Positions 51,312 through 58,575 of a stretch of 64,000 nt of DNA are shown one piece after another. Positions within the stretch are counted from its first letter, which is position 1. The number at the start of each line of letters is the position of its first letter. The position numbers were made by a program, and so were the translations under genes. The stretch is from Neobittarella massiliensis (ex Bilen et al. 2018) (GTDB lineage Bacteria; Bacillota; Clostridia; Oscillospirales; Ruminococcaceae): NCBI RefSeq assembly GCF_900289145.1, contig NZ_OKQO01000008.1:120937-184936 (forward strand), read 5' to 3'. Below the pieces are notes generated by a model, which searched no databases, had not been told where the DNA came from, and worked only from the letters and a program-made list of their open reading frames with translations.

Positions 51312-52511
51312 TTGTCTACAAAATTAGCGAGTAACAAAAAACTCTTCAATGCCATCATCTACCTGGCCTCTTTCGTGTCCGGCAGCTGTCTGGCCGCCCA
51401 TCAGGCCATGGTGGGTAAGATCTGCGCCGACTTTGGCGCCTCCAGCACGGTCATGGGCACCGTCATCGGCGCGCTGTACACCGGCAGCTTTCTCATGGTG
51501 GTCATTTTCGGCGAGCTCAGCGAAAAGATCGGCAAAAAGCGGGTGGTGCTCATCACCGGCCTGGCGGTCTCTACCGGTGCGCTCACGGTGGCGCTGGCCC
51601 CCTCGGTGACGGTGGTCACAGTGGGCTACTTCCTATATGGCTGCGGGGTAGGTGCTTTCGAGAGCACCATCTACGCCGCCTTTACCGATGCCAACCCCGA
51701 AAATTCAAACCGCTACATGTGTATCGCCCAGGCCATCTACTCGCTGGGCGCGGTGGTCAGCCCCATCCTGGTGGGCCAGTTCTTCCTGGGCCAGCCTTTC
51801 GCCTGGAAAAACGCCTACATCGTCATCGTGGCGGCGTTCGTCTGCTCCACTACGCTGGTGTTCACCCGCAAAAATATCACCAACCAGGTCAGCCCGGCCG
51901 CCAAGGGCGAAAAGCTGGTCTTTTTAAAGCTGCTGCGCTCGCCCACGCTGGTGGTATACATGCTGGTGATGCTGTGCTACCTGGGCTTCGAGAGCGGCAT
52001 CACCTACTGGGCCGTCAACTACTTCGACGAACTGGGCGCCTCCGAGCTGGGCACCTATGCCATCTCGGCCTACTGGCTGGTCAGCATTGCCGGCCGGGTG
52101 GTCGGCAGCTTTATTAAACGCGAGCGCGAGGCGCTGTGTCTCTCGCTGGGCATCGCGGCGGTGGGTATGGGCCTCACCGCATTGGCCCCCTCACCGGTGA
52201 TCAAGCTGGTGGGCATCGGCATCGTCGGTCTCGGTTTTGCCCCGGCTTACCCCACGCTGCTGGGAGCCGGTGTGCGGCAGTTCCCGCAGTTTTCGGGGGC
52301 TACCTTCTCGGTGATGACCTTCTCCGGCGCTCTGGGCGGGTCGCTGTTCCAGCCGCTGTTCGGCTCACTGGTGGCGGCCACCTCCACCCAATTCGTGTAC
52401 ACAGCTATCTTTGTGGGCATCATCGTCATGGCGGTGGCGCTCACCATCAATGTAAAGTGCGAGGACCGGCTGCTGGCCCGGCGGGCAGCGGAATGCGCAC
52501 TGGAAAAATAA
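51312..52511 (+). CDS. Major facilitator superfamily transporter
   Basis: The 399-aa protein has twelve membrane helices, with the MFS motif A variant GELSEKIGKKRVVL between helices 2 and 3 and a second half beginning near GYLFYE-type residue 205. Substrate unknown; the drug/sugar-cation branch is plausible. TTG 51312 follows GAGGGA with 5-nt spacing; no better start exists. The NYN gene begins 27 bp after its stop. Confidence 0.88.
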   Translation: MSTKLASNKKLFNAIIYLASFVSGSCLAAHQAMVGKICADFGASSTVMGTVIGALYTGSFLMVVIFGELSEKIGKKRVVLITGLAVSTGALTVALAPSVTVVTVGYFLYGCGVGAFESTIYAAFTDANPENSNRYMCIAQAIYSLGAVVSPILVGQFFLGQPFAWKNAYIVIVAAFVCSTTLVFTRKNITNQVSPAAKGEKLVFLKLLRSPTLVVYMLVMLCYLGFESGITYWAVNYFDELGASELGTYAISAYWLVSIAGRVVGSFIKREREALCLSLGIAAVGMGLTALAPSPVIKLVGIGIVGLGFAPAYPTLLGAGVRQFPQFSGATFSVMTFSGALGGSLFQPLFGSLVAATSTQFVYTAIFVGIIVMAVALTINVKCEDRLLARRAAECALEK

Positions 52512-52537
52512 CCCCCATACGGGGCGGAGAGTGACAT

Positions 52538-53290
52538 ATGGAACTGGAAAACAGGTTTGCAGTGCTCATCGACGCGGACAACGTGTCGGGCAAGTACATC
52601 AAGTACATTTTAGACGAGATATCCACCGACGGGGTGGCCACCTACAAGCGCATCTACGGCGACTGGACCAGCCCCAGCCTGGGCAACTGGAAAACGGTAC
52701 TGCTGGATAACTCCATCGTCCCCATCCAGCAGTACAGCTACACCACCGGCAAAAACGCCACCGACTCGGCCATGATCATCGACGCCATGGATATCCTCTA
52801 CTCCGGCAATGTCGACGGTTTCTGCATCGTCTCGTCCGACAGCGACTTCACCCGGCTGGCCACCCGCCTGCGCGAGTCGGGCATGATGGTGGTGGGCATG
52901 GGCGAAAAGAAAACGCCGCAGCCCTTTATCTCGGCCTGCAATAAGTTTCGCTATCTCGAGATCCTGGCCAAATCCGACGCCGCCACCGATACCGTCGCCG
53001 CCAAGACCGGCGGCAAGACCCATGCGGCTACCGTGGCCAAAGAGATGACCAAGCTCACCACCATCAAAAAGGCCATCCGCCTCATCATCGAAGAGATCTC
53101 CGACGAGGACGGCTGGGCCTCTGCCGGCGATATCGGCAACCTGCTCAGCAAGCGCTACCCCGATTTCGACGTGCGCAACTTCGGTCACAAAAAACTCACC
53201 CCGTTTTTAAAATCGCTCAACATCCTCGAGCTCAACCCCATCCGCAATTCCGACGGCTCCAGCCGCGTGGTGTATGTGCGGGTGAAGTGA
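52538..53290 (+). CDS. NYN-domain protein with C-terminal OST-HTH/LOTUS domain
   Basis: The 250-aa protein has an N-terminal NYN (PIN-like) nuclease domain: FAVLIDADNVSGKYI, ATDSAMIIDAMDILY and IVSSDSDFTRLATRLRE, keeping the acidic metal-binding residues. A linker rich in Ala/Thr/Lys leads to a C-terminal LOTUS/OST-HTH-like domain (about residues 165-250, DEDGWASAGDIGNLLSKRYP). This pairing occurs in RNA-binding and RNA-silencing proteins; bacterial members are poorly understood. GGAGAG precedes the ATG. Confidence 0.85.
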   Translation: MELENRFAVLIDADNVSGKYIKYILDEISTDGVATYKRIYGDWTSPSLGNWKTVLLDNSIVPIQQYSYTTGKNATDSAMIIDAMDILYSGNVDGFCIVSSDSDFTRLATRLRESGMMVVGMGEKKTPQPFISACNKFRYLEILAKSDAATDTVAAKTGGKTHAATVAKEMTKLTTIKKAIRLIIEEISDEDGWASAGDIGNLLSKRYPDFDVRNFGHKKLTPFLKSLNILELNPIRNSDGSSRVVYVRVK

Positions 53291-53308
53291 GATACATTTG
53301 TTGGTCGC

Positions 53309-53930
53309 GTTCAAAAGGGGGGTGTCAGCCGCGGCGGACTCGCTGCGTTCGCCTTGCTCTGGCACCCCCCTCTTTGCGATTCTCCCGCATGGAGGCAACA
53401 ACGCGCCCGAGCCGCATTGTTACCTCCATGATAGGAGCCGGGCATGCGCCCGGCGGGATTTTAACGGGTCCAGTGGCACATGGGTAGTTGTTTACCGTGT
53501 TCAAAACGGGCGGCCAGCCGCGGCGGACTCACTGCGTTCGCCTTGCTCTAGCACCCCCCTCTTCGCGATCCCCCCGCATGGAGGTAACAACGCTCCCGAG
53601 CCGCATTGTTACCTCCATGACAGGAGCCGGGCGTGCGCCCGGCGGGATTTTAACGGGTCCAGTGGCACGTGGGTAGTTGTTTACCGTGTTCAAAAGAGGG
53701 CAGCCAGCCGCGGCGGACTCACTGCGTTCGCCTTGCTCTAGCACCCCCCTCTTCGCGATCCCCCCGCATGGAGGTAACAACGCTCCCGAGCCGCATTGTT
53801 ACCTCCATGATAGGAGCCGGGCGTGCGCCCGGCACGATCTCAATGACCCTAGAAACACGCGATCAGTTGTCGGCCGTGTTCAAAAGAGAGCGGCCAGCCG
53901 CGGCAAAGCAGCGCCCCCGATAGCGGCGGT
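53309..53930. repeat. Tandem repeat array 3, ~190-bp units (three plus part of a fourth)
   Basis: GTTCAAAA recurs at 53309, 53499, 53688 and 53878. Each unit holds a closing stem around GCCGCGGCGGACT and GCCTTGCTC, a long hairpin CATGGAGGTAACAA/TTGTTACCTCCATG, and GCCGGGC/GCCCGGC. Read on the minus strand it has the same module order as array 1: CTCTTTTGA, ACCCGTTAAAAT, CGGGCG/CGCCCG, CATGG, GAGCAAGGC, GTCCGCCGCG. It fills the gap after the NYN gene. Confidence 0.9.
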
Positions 53931-53993
53931 CTCCTGCGCAAAATGTGGCAGCTGCCGGCCTGTATAGAGGGCCATCTTTGTGCAACATAGCCT

Positions 53994-54022
53994 TTGCCGG
54001 CCGCGGCAAAAAAAGGTATACT
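53994..54022 (+). promoter_or_regulatory. Promoter upstream of the tandem RNA elements and MATE gene
   Basis: TTGCCG (53994-53999), 17-bp spacer, TATACT (54017-54022). Transcription would begin near 54029, exactly at the first structured RNA element. Confidence 0.65.
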
Positions 54023-54029
54023 CAATATA

Positions 54030-54081
54030 CAGCGTGTGGCCTAACGGCATAAGTCCAGTTGGGGCCGCACGCTGTTTTTTT
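54030..54081 (+). promoter_or_regulatory. Candidate guanidine-IV (mepA-type) riboswitch/terminator, copy 1
   Basis: CAGCGTGTGGCC (54030-54041) pairs with GGCCGCACGCTG (54063-54074), enclosing a small hairpin AACGG-CATAAGT-CCAGTT, and is followed by T7. It overlaps a terminator and lies just after a promoter. It resembles, from memory, the mepA motif that controls MATE (MepA) transporters in Clostridia. Identification is tentative. Confidence 0.5.
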
Positions 54082-54257
54082 GCGCTCAGTCGGCTCCATC
54101 CGTACCGGCTTGCGCCCGCCAGTCTCCGCACATCCCTAAAAAAGGGGAGAGGTCCCGCCCCGCCTGTTTACCGGCCGGGGCGCCTTTTGCCGGCGGCTGG
54201 CGGCGACAATTAAAGAGCTCCGGCCTGAAAAATTTCCCCGGGCCGGGCAGGTAAAAT

Positions 54258-54312
54258 AGTGTGTAGCCAGGAAGCGGCGTAAATCCAGCTCCCGGCCGCG
54301 CGCTGTTTTTTT
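54258..54312 (+). promoter_or_regulatory. Candidate guanidine-IV (mepA-type) riboswitch/terminator, copy 2
   Basis: AGTGTGTAGCC (54258-54268) pairs with GGCCGCGCGCT (54294-54304; one mismatch and several G-U pairs), enclosing AGCGG-CGTAAAT-CCAGCT, then T7. It has the same layout as copy 1 with paired changes (AAC/GTT to AGC/GCT), which supports a conserved RNA. It lies 26 bp before the MATE gene. Confidence 0.5.
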
Positions 54313-54337
54313 GTGACAGAGGAGGTCACCCGCATAT

Positions 54338-55741
54338 ATGCAAGAGAGATCCAATACCTTTTTAGAGACCGAGAAGATCAGCCGCCTCATGTGCCGGTAC
54401 GCCGTGCCGTGCATCATCTCGCTGCTGGTGGCGGCACTCTACAACATCGTCGACCAGATCTTCATCGCCAACGCCAGTTATCTGGGCTCATACGGCAACG
54501 CTGCCAATACGGTGGTGTTTCCCCTCACTGTGGTGGCGCTGGCACTGGCAGTCATGATCGGCGACGGCTGCTGTGCCTTTGTCAGCATCAGTCTCGGCGC
54601 CGGGCAAAAAGAGCGCGCCCACCGCAGCATCGGCAGCGCCGTGGTGCTCTGTGTGCTCTGTAGCCTGGCGCTCACCGCCGTCTACTTCGCCTTTTCCCGC
54701 CAGCTACTCACCGCCTTTGGCGGCCAGGTCAACCGCCAGACCTATAGCTGTGCCAAAGAGTACTTCACCTACATCACCGCCGGCCTGCCGTTTTACATGT
54801 TCGGTCAAGCTATGAACCCCATCATCCGCTCCGACGGCAGCCCCAAATTCGCCATGGTCTCTACACTGGCTGGGGCGGCGGTCAACATCGTGCTCGATCC
54901 GCTGTTCATCTTCGGCTTTCGCCTGGGCATGATGGGCGCCGCCGTGGCCACCGTGCTGGGGCAAATGCTCACCGCCGGTCTGGCGGTGTGGTACCTGTGC
55001 CACATGCGCACAGTCAAGCTGCAGCGGCAGAGCTTTGCACTGCGCCCCAAGTTGATGGCGGGGTATCTGCCGCTGGGCGTCTGCAGCTTTCTATCGCAGA
55101 TATCGCTGGTGGCGGCCATGGCCGCCATCAACAACATGATGACCAGGTACGGCGCGCGCGACCCGGTGTTCAGCCAGGCCCCCTACGCCCAGATCCCCAT
55201 GGCCGTGGTGGGCATCGTCATGAAGTTTTTCCAGATCGTCATCTCGGCGGCGGTGGGCATGGCCGCCGGCTGTATCCCCATCGTCGGCTACAACATCGGC
55301 GCCGGCCGGCGCGACCGGGCCCGCGCGCTCTTTGGCCGCCTGCTGGCCGCCGAGGCCATTCTGGGCGCGCTGGCCACCCTGGTCGTGGAGCTCTTTCCCA
55401 GGCAGCTCATCGCCGCATTCGGCGCCGCCGGCGAGAGCAGCTACTACACCGCCTTTGCCGTCAAGTCCTTTCGCATCTACCTGTGTATGATGGTGCTGGC
55501 CTGTGTCAATAAGGCCACCTTCATCTATCTGCAATCACTGGGCAAGGCGCTGCTCTCCACACTGCTGTCCATGGTGCGCGAGGTGGTGTTCGGCGTCGGC
55601 TTTGCGGTGCTGCTGCCGGTCTGGTGGGGCCTCGACGGCGTGCTCTGGTCCATGCCGGTATCCGATCTGCTCACCTTTGTGATCTCGGCGGCAGTCATCG
55701 CCTATACCCTGAAAATGCTCACTCGAAAGGAGCGCCCATAA
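54338..55741 (+). CDS. MATE family multidrug efflux transporter (MepA-like)
   Basis: The 467-aa protein has twelve membrane helices and MATE-family features, including PCIISLLVAALYNIVDQIFI at the start and PIVGYNIGAGRRDRARAL in the second half. MATE proteins export cationic drugs or small toxic cations by H+/Na+ antiport. The ATG follows AGGAGG. Two structured RNA/terminator elements precede it, so expression is probably gated at termination by a ligand. Its stop overlaps the ATG of the cytidylate-kinase-like gene. Confidence 0.92.
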   Translation: MQERSNTFLETEKISRLMCRYAVPCIISLLVAALYNIVDQIFIANASYLGSYGNAANTVVFPLTVVALALAVMIGDGCCAFVSISLGAGQKERAHRSIGSAVVLCVLCSLALTAVYFAFSRQLLTAFGGQVNRQTYSCAKEYFTYITAGLPFYMFGQAMNPIIRSDGSPKFAMVSTLAGAAVNIVLDPLFIFGFRLGMMGAAVATVLGQMLTAGLAVWYLCHMRTVKLQRQSFALRPKLMAGYLPLGVCSFLSQISLVAAMAAINNMMTRYGARDPVFSQAPYAQIPMAVVGIVMKFFQIVISAAVGMAAGCIPIVGYNIGAGRRDRARALFGRLLAAEAILGALATLVVELFPRQLIAAFGAAGESSYYTAFAVKSFRIYLCMMVLACVNKATFIYLQSLGKALLSTLLSMVREVVFGVGFAVLLPVWWGLDGVLWSMPVSDLLTFVISAAVIAYTLKMLTRKERP

Positions 55742-56370
55742 TGGATAAACACATCCTCACCGTCAGCCGCGAATTCGGCAGCGGCGGCCGCAGTATCGGC
55801 CGCGCCGTGGCCGAGCAGCTGCACATCCCCTACTACGACAAAGAGGTCATCCGGCAGGTGGCCCAAAAAACCGGGTTCGACGAGCAGTTCGTGGCCGAAA
55901 ACGGCGAATACGCCCCCGGCAAGACCACGCTCTCCTACATCTTCAAGGCTCTTGGCCGGCCCGAGGCACTGGGCCGCGCCGACGCGATGGATGGCCTCAG
56001 CACCACCGATTTTCTCTGGGTCATCCAGCATCAGGTCATTGCCGATCTGGCCGATCACGGCCCCTGTGTCATCGTCGGCCGCTGCAGCGACTTTATCTTA
56101 AAAGACCGGGACGACTGCCTGCACACCTTCATCCACGCCAGCCAGCAGTACCGCGCCCAGCGCATACTGCGCCTGTATGGGGAGGGGGAGAAGTCCCCTC
56201 AGCAGCGCCTGGCCGATAAAGACGGCCGCCGCCGGGCCAACTACAAGTACTTTACCGGGCGCGACTGGGGCCGCTGCCAAAACTACCACCTGTCGCTCGA
56301 CAGCGGCACACTGGGCGAGGCGCGCTGCGCCGAGCTGCTCGCCTCGCTGCTCACCGCCCCCGGGCGGTAG
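55741..56370 (+). CDS. Cytidylate kinase-like family protein
   Basis: The 209-aa protein has SREFGSGGRSIGRAVAEQL (P-loop-type GSGGRSIGR), PYYDKEVI and GPCVIVGRCSDFIL, the pattern of the AAA_26 cytidylate-kinase-like family, which is distinct from true Cmk. The start overlaps the MATE stop (TAATG), so it is co-translated with the exporter. Its phosphoryl acceptor is unknown. Confidence 0.85.
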   Translation: MDKHILTVSREFGSGGRSIGRAVAEQLHIPYYDKEVIRQVAQKTGFDEQFVAENGEYAPGKTTLSYIFKALGRPEALGRADAMDGLSTTDFLWVIQHQVIADLADHGPCVIVGRCSDFILKDRDDCLHTFIHASQQYRAQRILRLYGEGEKSPQQRLADKDGRRRANYKYFTGRDWGRCQNYHLSLDSGTLGEARCAELLASLLTAPGR

Positions 56371-56430
56371 AACAGCTGTTAAAAAATGCTCCCGCCGGGC
56401 CACCGGTGCCGCTATCTGCCCCTGATGTGC

Positions 56431-56468
56431 AAAAAAGGGACCGGCAGTTTTCTGCCGGTCCTTTTTTT
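56431..56468. terminator. Bidirectional intrinsic terminator
   Basis: AAAAAAGGGACCGGCAG pairs with CTGCCGGTCCTTTTTT around a TTT-type loop, between the cytidylate-kinase-like gene and the convergent DUF3267 gene. Confidence 0.92.
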
Positions 56469-56473
56469 CGCCG

Positions 56474-57121
56474 CTACAGCCGCTCAAACGCCACCAACCC
56501 ACACAGGTAGGGGTGGTCCAGATACACCGCGTCGGCCGTCTGCGGTCGGTAGCGCCACAGCTCCAGCAAAATACACAGGTCTCCGCCCCCGGCCAGGATC
56601 ATCAGTGCCCCCATCAAAAACAGCGGCAGCCACCCGGTCACCACCGCCATCGCCGCCGGCAGCACGCCCAAAAGCAGGGTGGGCATCAGCGCCCCCACCG
56701 CGTACGGCATCCGCCCCAACGGCTGTTTGCAGCAGCAATACGGGGTCAGGTACTGCACCATCAGCCCAAATTCTATGGCCCTAAACCGGTCCGGGGCCAC
56801 CAGGCCCCAAAACAGGCCGTGGATCAGCTCATGTACCACCACCAGCACCAAAAAAAGCGCCAAAAATACCAACAGACCCTGCGGGGCAAAGTGGCCCGGC
56901 CACGGCCCCCGCACCAAAAAGGCCAGCCCCAGCACCAGTACCACCGGCAGACCCAACACCAGCGCCATCATGTTGGCGTAGCCCACCGATATCGTCAGGT
57001 CGGTCTCGCGGTATCCGGCCTGCAGCAGCGCCTGCCGCTGCTGTAAAAACTGCTGGTAGCGGCGCTGCTCGGCGCCGGTCAGCCGCCGGTCCCGCTCGCT
57101 GTCGGGCACCCGCTTACCCAT
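56474..57121 (-). CDS. DUF3267-family membrane metalloprotease-like protein
   Basis: The 215-aa protein has four to five membrane helices and the zincin motif VVHELIHGLFW (HExxH) in the second, followed by GLMVQYLTPYCCC. This is the DUF3267 layout, a family of putative membrane zinc proteases of unknown substrate. A charged N-terminal coiled segment (RLTGAEQRRYQQFLQQRQ) precedes the helices. Its start overlaps the HEAT-like gene end by 8 bp. Confidence 0.82.
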   Translation of the reverse strand: MGKRVPDSERDRRLTGAEQRRYQQFLQQRQALLQAGYRETDLTISVGYANMMALVLGLPVVLVLGLAFLVRGPWPGHFAPQGLLVFLALFLVLVVVHELIHGLFWGLVAPDRFRAIEFGLMVQYLTPYCCCKQPLGRMPYAVGALMPTLLLGVLPAAMAVVTGWLPLFLMGALMILAGGGDLCILLELWRYRPQTADAVYLDHPYLCGLVAFERL

Positions 57122-57581
57122 GGGATACGCTCCCCGGGCCCTGCTCGATCGCCTGCAGCGCGGCGGCGATATCTCTTCTGATCAGCGGCTGCATGCTGTC
57201 GGCGTATTGGCGCCAGTCGGCCGCCCGCAGCGCCGCACAAATGCGGCCGGCCAGGTGGGGCTTGGCCGCCGCCACGGTCGGCAGCGCCTGAATGCACTGC
57301 CGCGCAGCGGTGGGCTTGTCGTCGGTTATGTGCAGAAGATAGCGCTCCAGCACCGCGTCCAGCTTTCCCGCCCGGTCCCAGCGGGCGTTGTCGGCCAGCA
57401 GCAGTAGCCCCCGCACCCGCACATACGCGCTGCGGTCTGCCAGCATCTCGACAAAGTCCCCGTAAAAACCATACACCTCGTCGCCCGCGGCGCTCAGCTG
57501 CCGCAGCTGCTTTAAGCAGCTGTAGGCGTAAACGGCGTCTTTGTCCCGCAACCCGGTTACCAGTGTCTCGGTCGCCCCCAT
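57114..57581 (-). CDS. Small HEAT-like repeat protein
   Basis: The 155-aa all-helical protein has about four helix pairs (for example DAVYAYSCLKQLRQLSA, RSAYVRVRGLLLLADNA, KPTAARQCIQALPTVAA), suggesting HEAT/ARM-like repeats. No membrane segment. It overlaps the DUF3267 gene by 8 bp on the same strand, implying coupled translation and a shared, unknown role. Confidence 0.7.
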   Translation of the reverse strand: MGATETLVTGLRDKDAVYAYSCLKQLRQLSAAGDEVYGFYGDFVEMLADRSAYVRVRGLLLLADNARWDRAGKLDAVLERYLLHITDDKPTAARQCIQALPTVAAAKPHLAGRICAALRAADWRQYADSMQPLIRRDIAAALQAIEQGPGSVSHG

Positions 57582-57783
57582 ATCTTTGCCACCTCTCTGT
57601 ATTTCAAATGGTCTCGTCGTCCGCTCTAATCATACTGCATCGCCGCCGCGCCGTAAAGGCACCGGCGGCACATCTCTCATTTTGCGGCACATAAGGTGTG
57701 GCCCACATGCTGCCGGTGTGGTACACTGGTCCTGTAAAGGGGGCCCCCGCTCGGGGCGCGCGCCCTAAAAAGGAGGTGTGTTC

Positions 57784-58494
57784 ATGGCCAAGTGGGACCC
57801 CTGGCGCGGCTGTCACCGCCACAGCGCCGGCGGCAAGTACTGCTATATCCACAAAGGCGATGCCCGCCGCGGGGTAGACACCGGCGATATCCGCCGCAGC
57901 GAGAGCGGCTTTGATGCCCCCCTGAAAAAGACAAGCACCGGCGCCTACAAGATGCGCGGCGGGCAGACGGTATACCTCTGTTTCTCCTCCGACTTTTTGC
58001 TGCCCGAGGCCGACGGCTGGCGCCCGGCCTGTTGGCAGATGATGCGCCGGCGCCCCGACCTGCACTTTCTGTTTTTGACCAAGCGCATCGAGCGGCTGCC
58101 CCACTGTCTGCCGCCCGACTGGGGCAGCGGCTACCCCAACGTGACGGTGGGCTGCACGGTCGAGGACCAGTCCGCCGCCGATTTGCGGCTGCCCATCTTT
58201 TCCGCGCTGCCCATCTGCCATAAAAACATCATCTGTCAGCCGCTGCTGGGCCCGGTAGATATCTCCGCCCACCTCGCCGGCGTCGAGCTGGTGGTAGTCG
58301 GCGGCGAGTCCGATCCCCGCGCCCGCCCCCTCTACTACGACTGGGTGCTGGCGCTGCGCGATCAGTGCGCCGCCGCCAAGACCCATTTTTCCTTCCGTCA
58401 GTGCGGCACCCATTTTGTAAAAGACGGCCGGGCCTACACGTTGGCTACCCGCGACCTCGGGCGGCAGGCCCGCTGCGCCGGCATCGACTTTTAG
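57784..58494 (+). CDS. DUF5131 (phage Gp37/Gp68-like) family protein
   Basis: The 236-aa protein starts WDPWRGCHRHSAGGKYCYIH, the DUF5131/Gp37-Gp68 N-terminus; from memory a third Cys in this block is usual but reads Gly here. Later segments FLFLTKRIERLPHCL, GGESDPRARPLYYDWV and FSFRQCGTHFVKDG fit the family. Family function is unknown, though a radical-SAM-like fold has been proposed. ATG 57784 follows AAGGAGGTG; the GTG at 57778 lies inside the ribosome binding site. Confidence 0.82.
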   Translation: MAKWDPWRGCHRHSAGGKYCYIHKGDARRGVDTGDIRRSESGFDAPLKKTSTGAYKMRGGQTVYLCFSSDFLLPEADGWRPACWQMMRRRPDLHFLFLTKRIERLPHCLPPDWGSGYPNVTVGCTVEDQSAADLRLPIFSALPICHKNIICQPLLGPVDISAHLAGVELVVVGGESDPRARPLYYDWVLALRDQCAAAKTHFSFRQCGTHFVKDGRAYTLATRDLGRQARCAGIDF

Positions 58495-58526
58495 CACCCA
58501 CCTTCTACACAGCTTTTGTAAAACGA

Positions 58527-58568
58527 CAAAAAGGCAGTGCCCGGTATTCACCTTTGGCACTGCCTTTT
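58527..58568. terminator. Bidirectional intrinsic terminator
   Basis: AAAAGGCAGTGCC pairs with GGCACTGCCTTTT between DUF5131 and the convergent GH3 gene. Confidence 0.88.
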
Positions 58569-58575
58569 CATTAGA

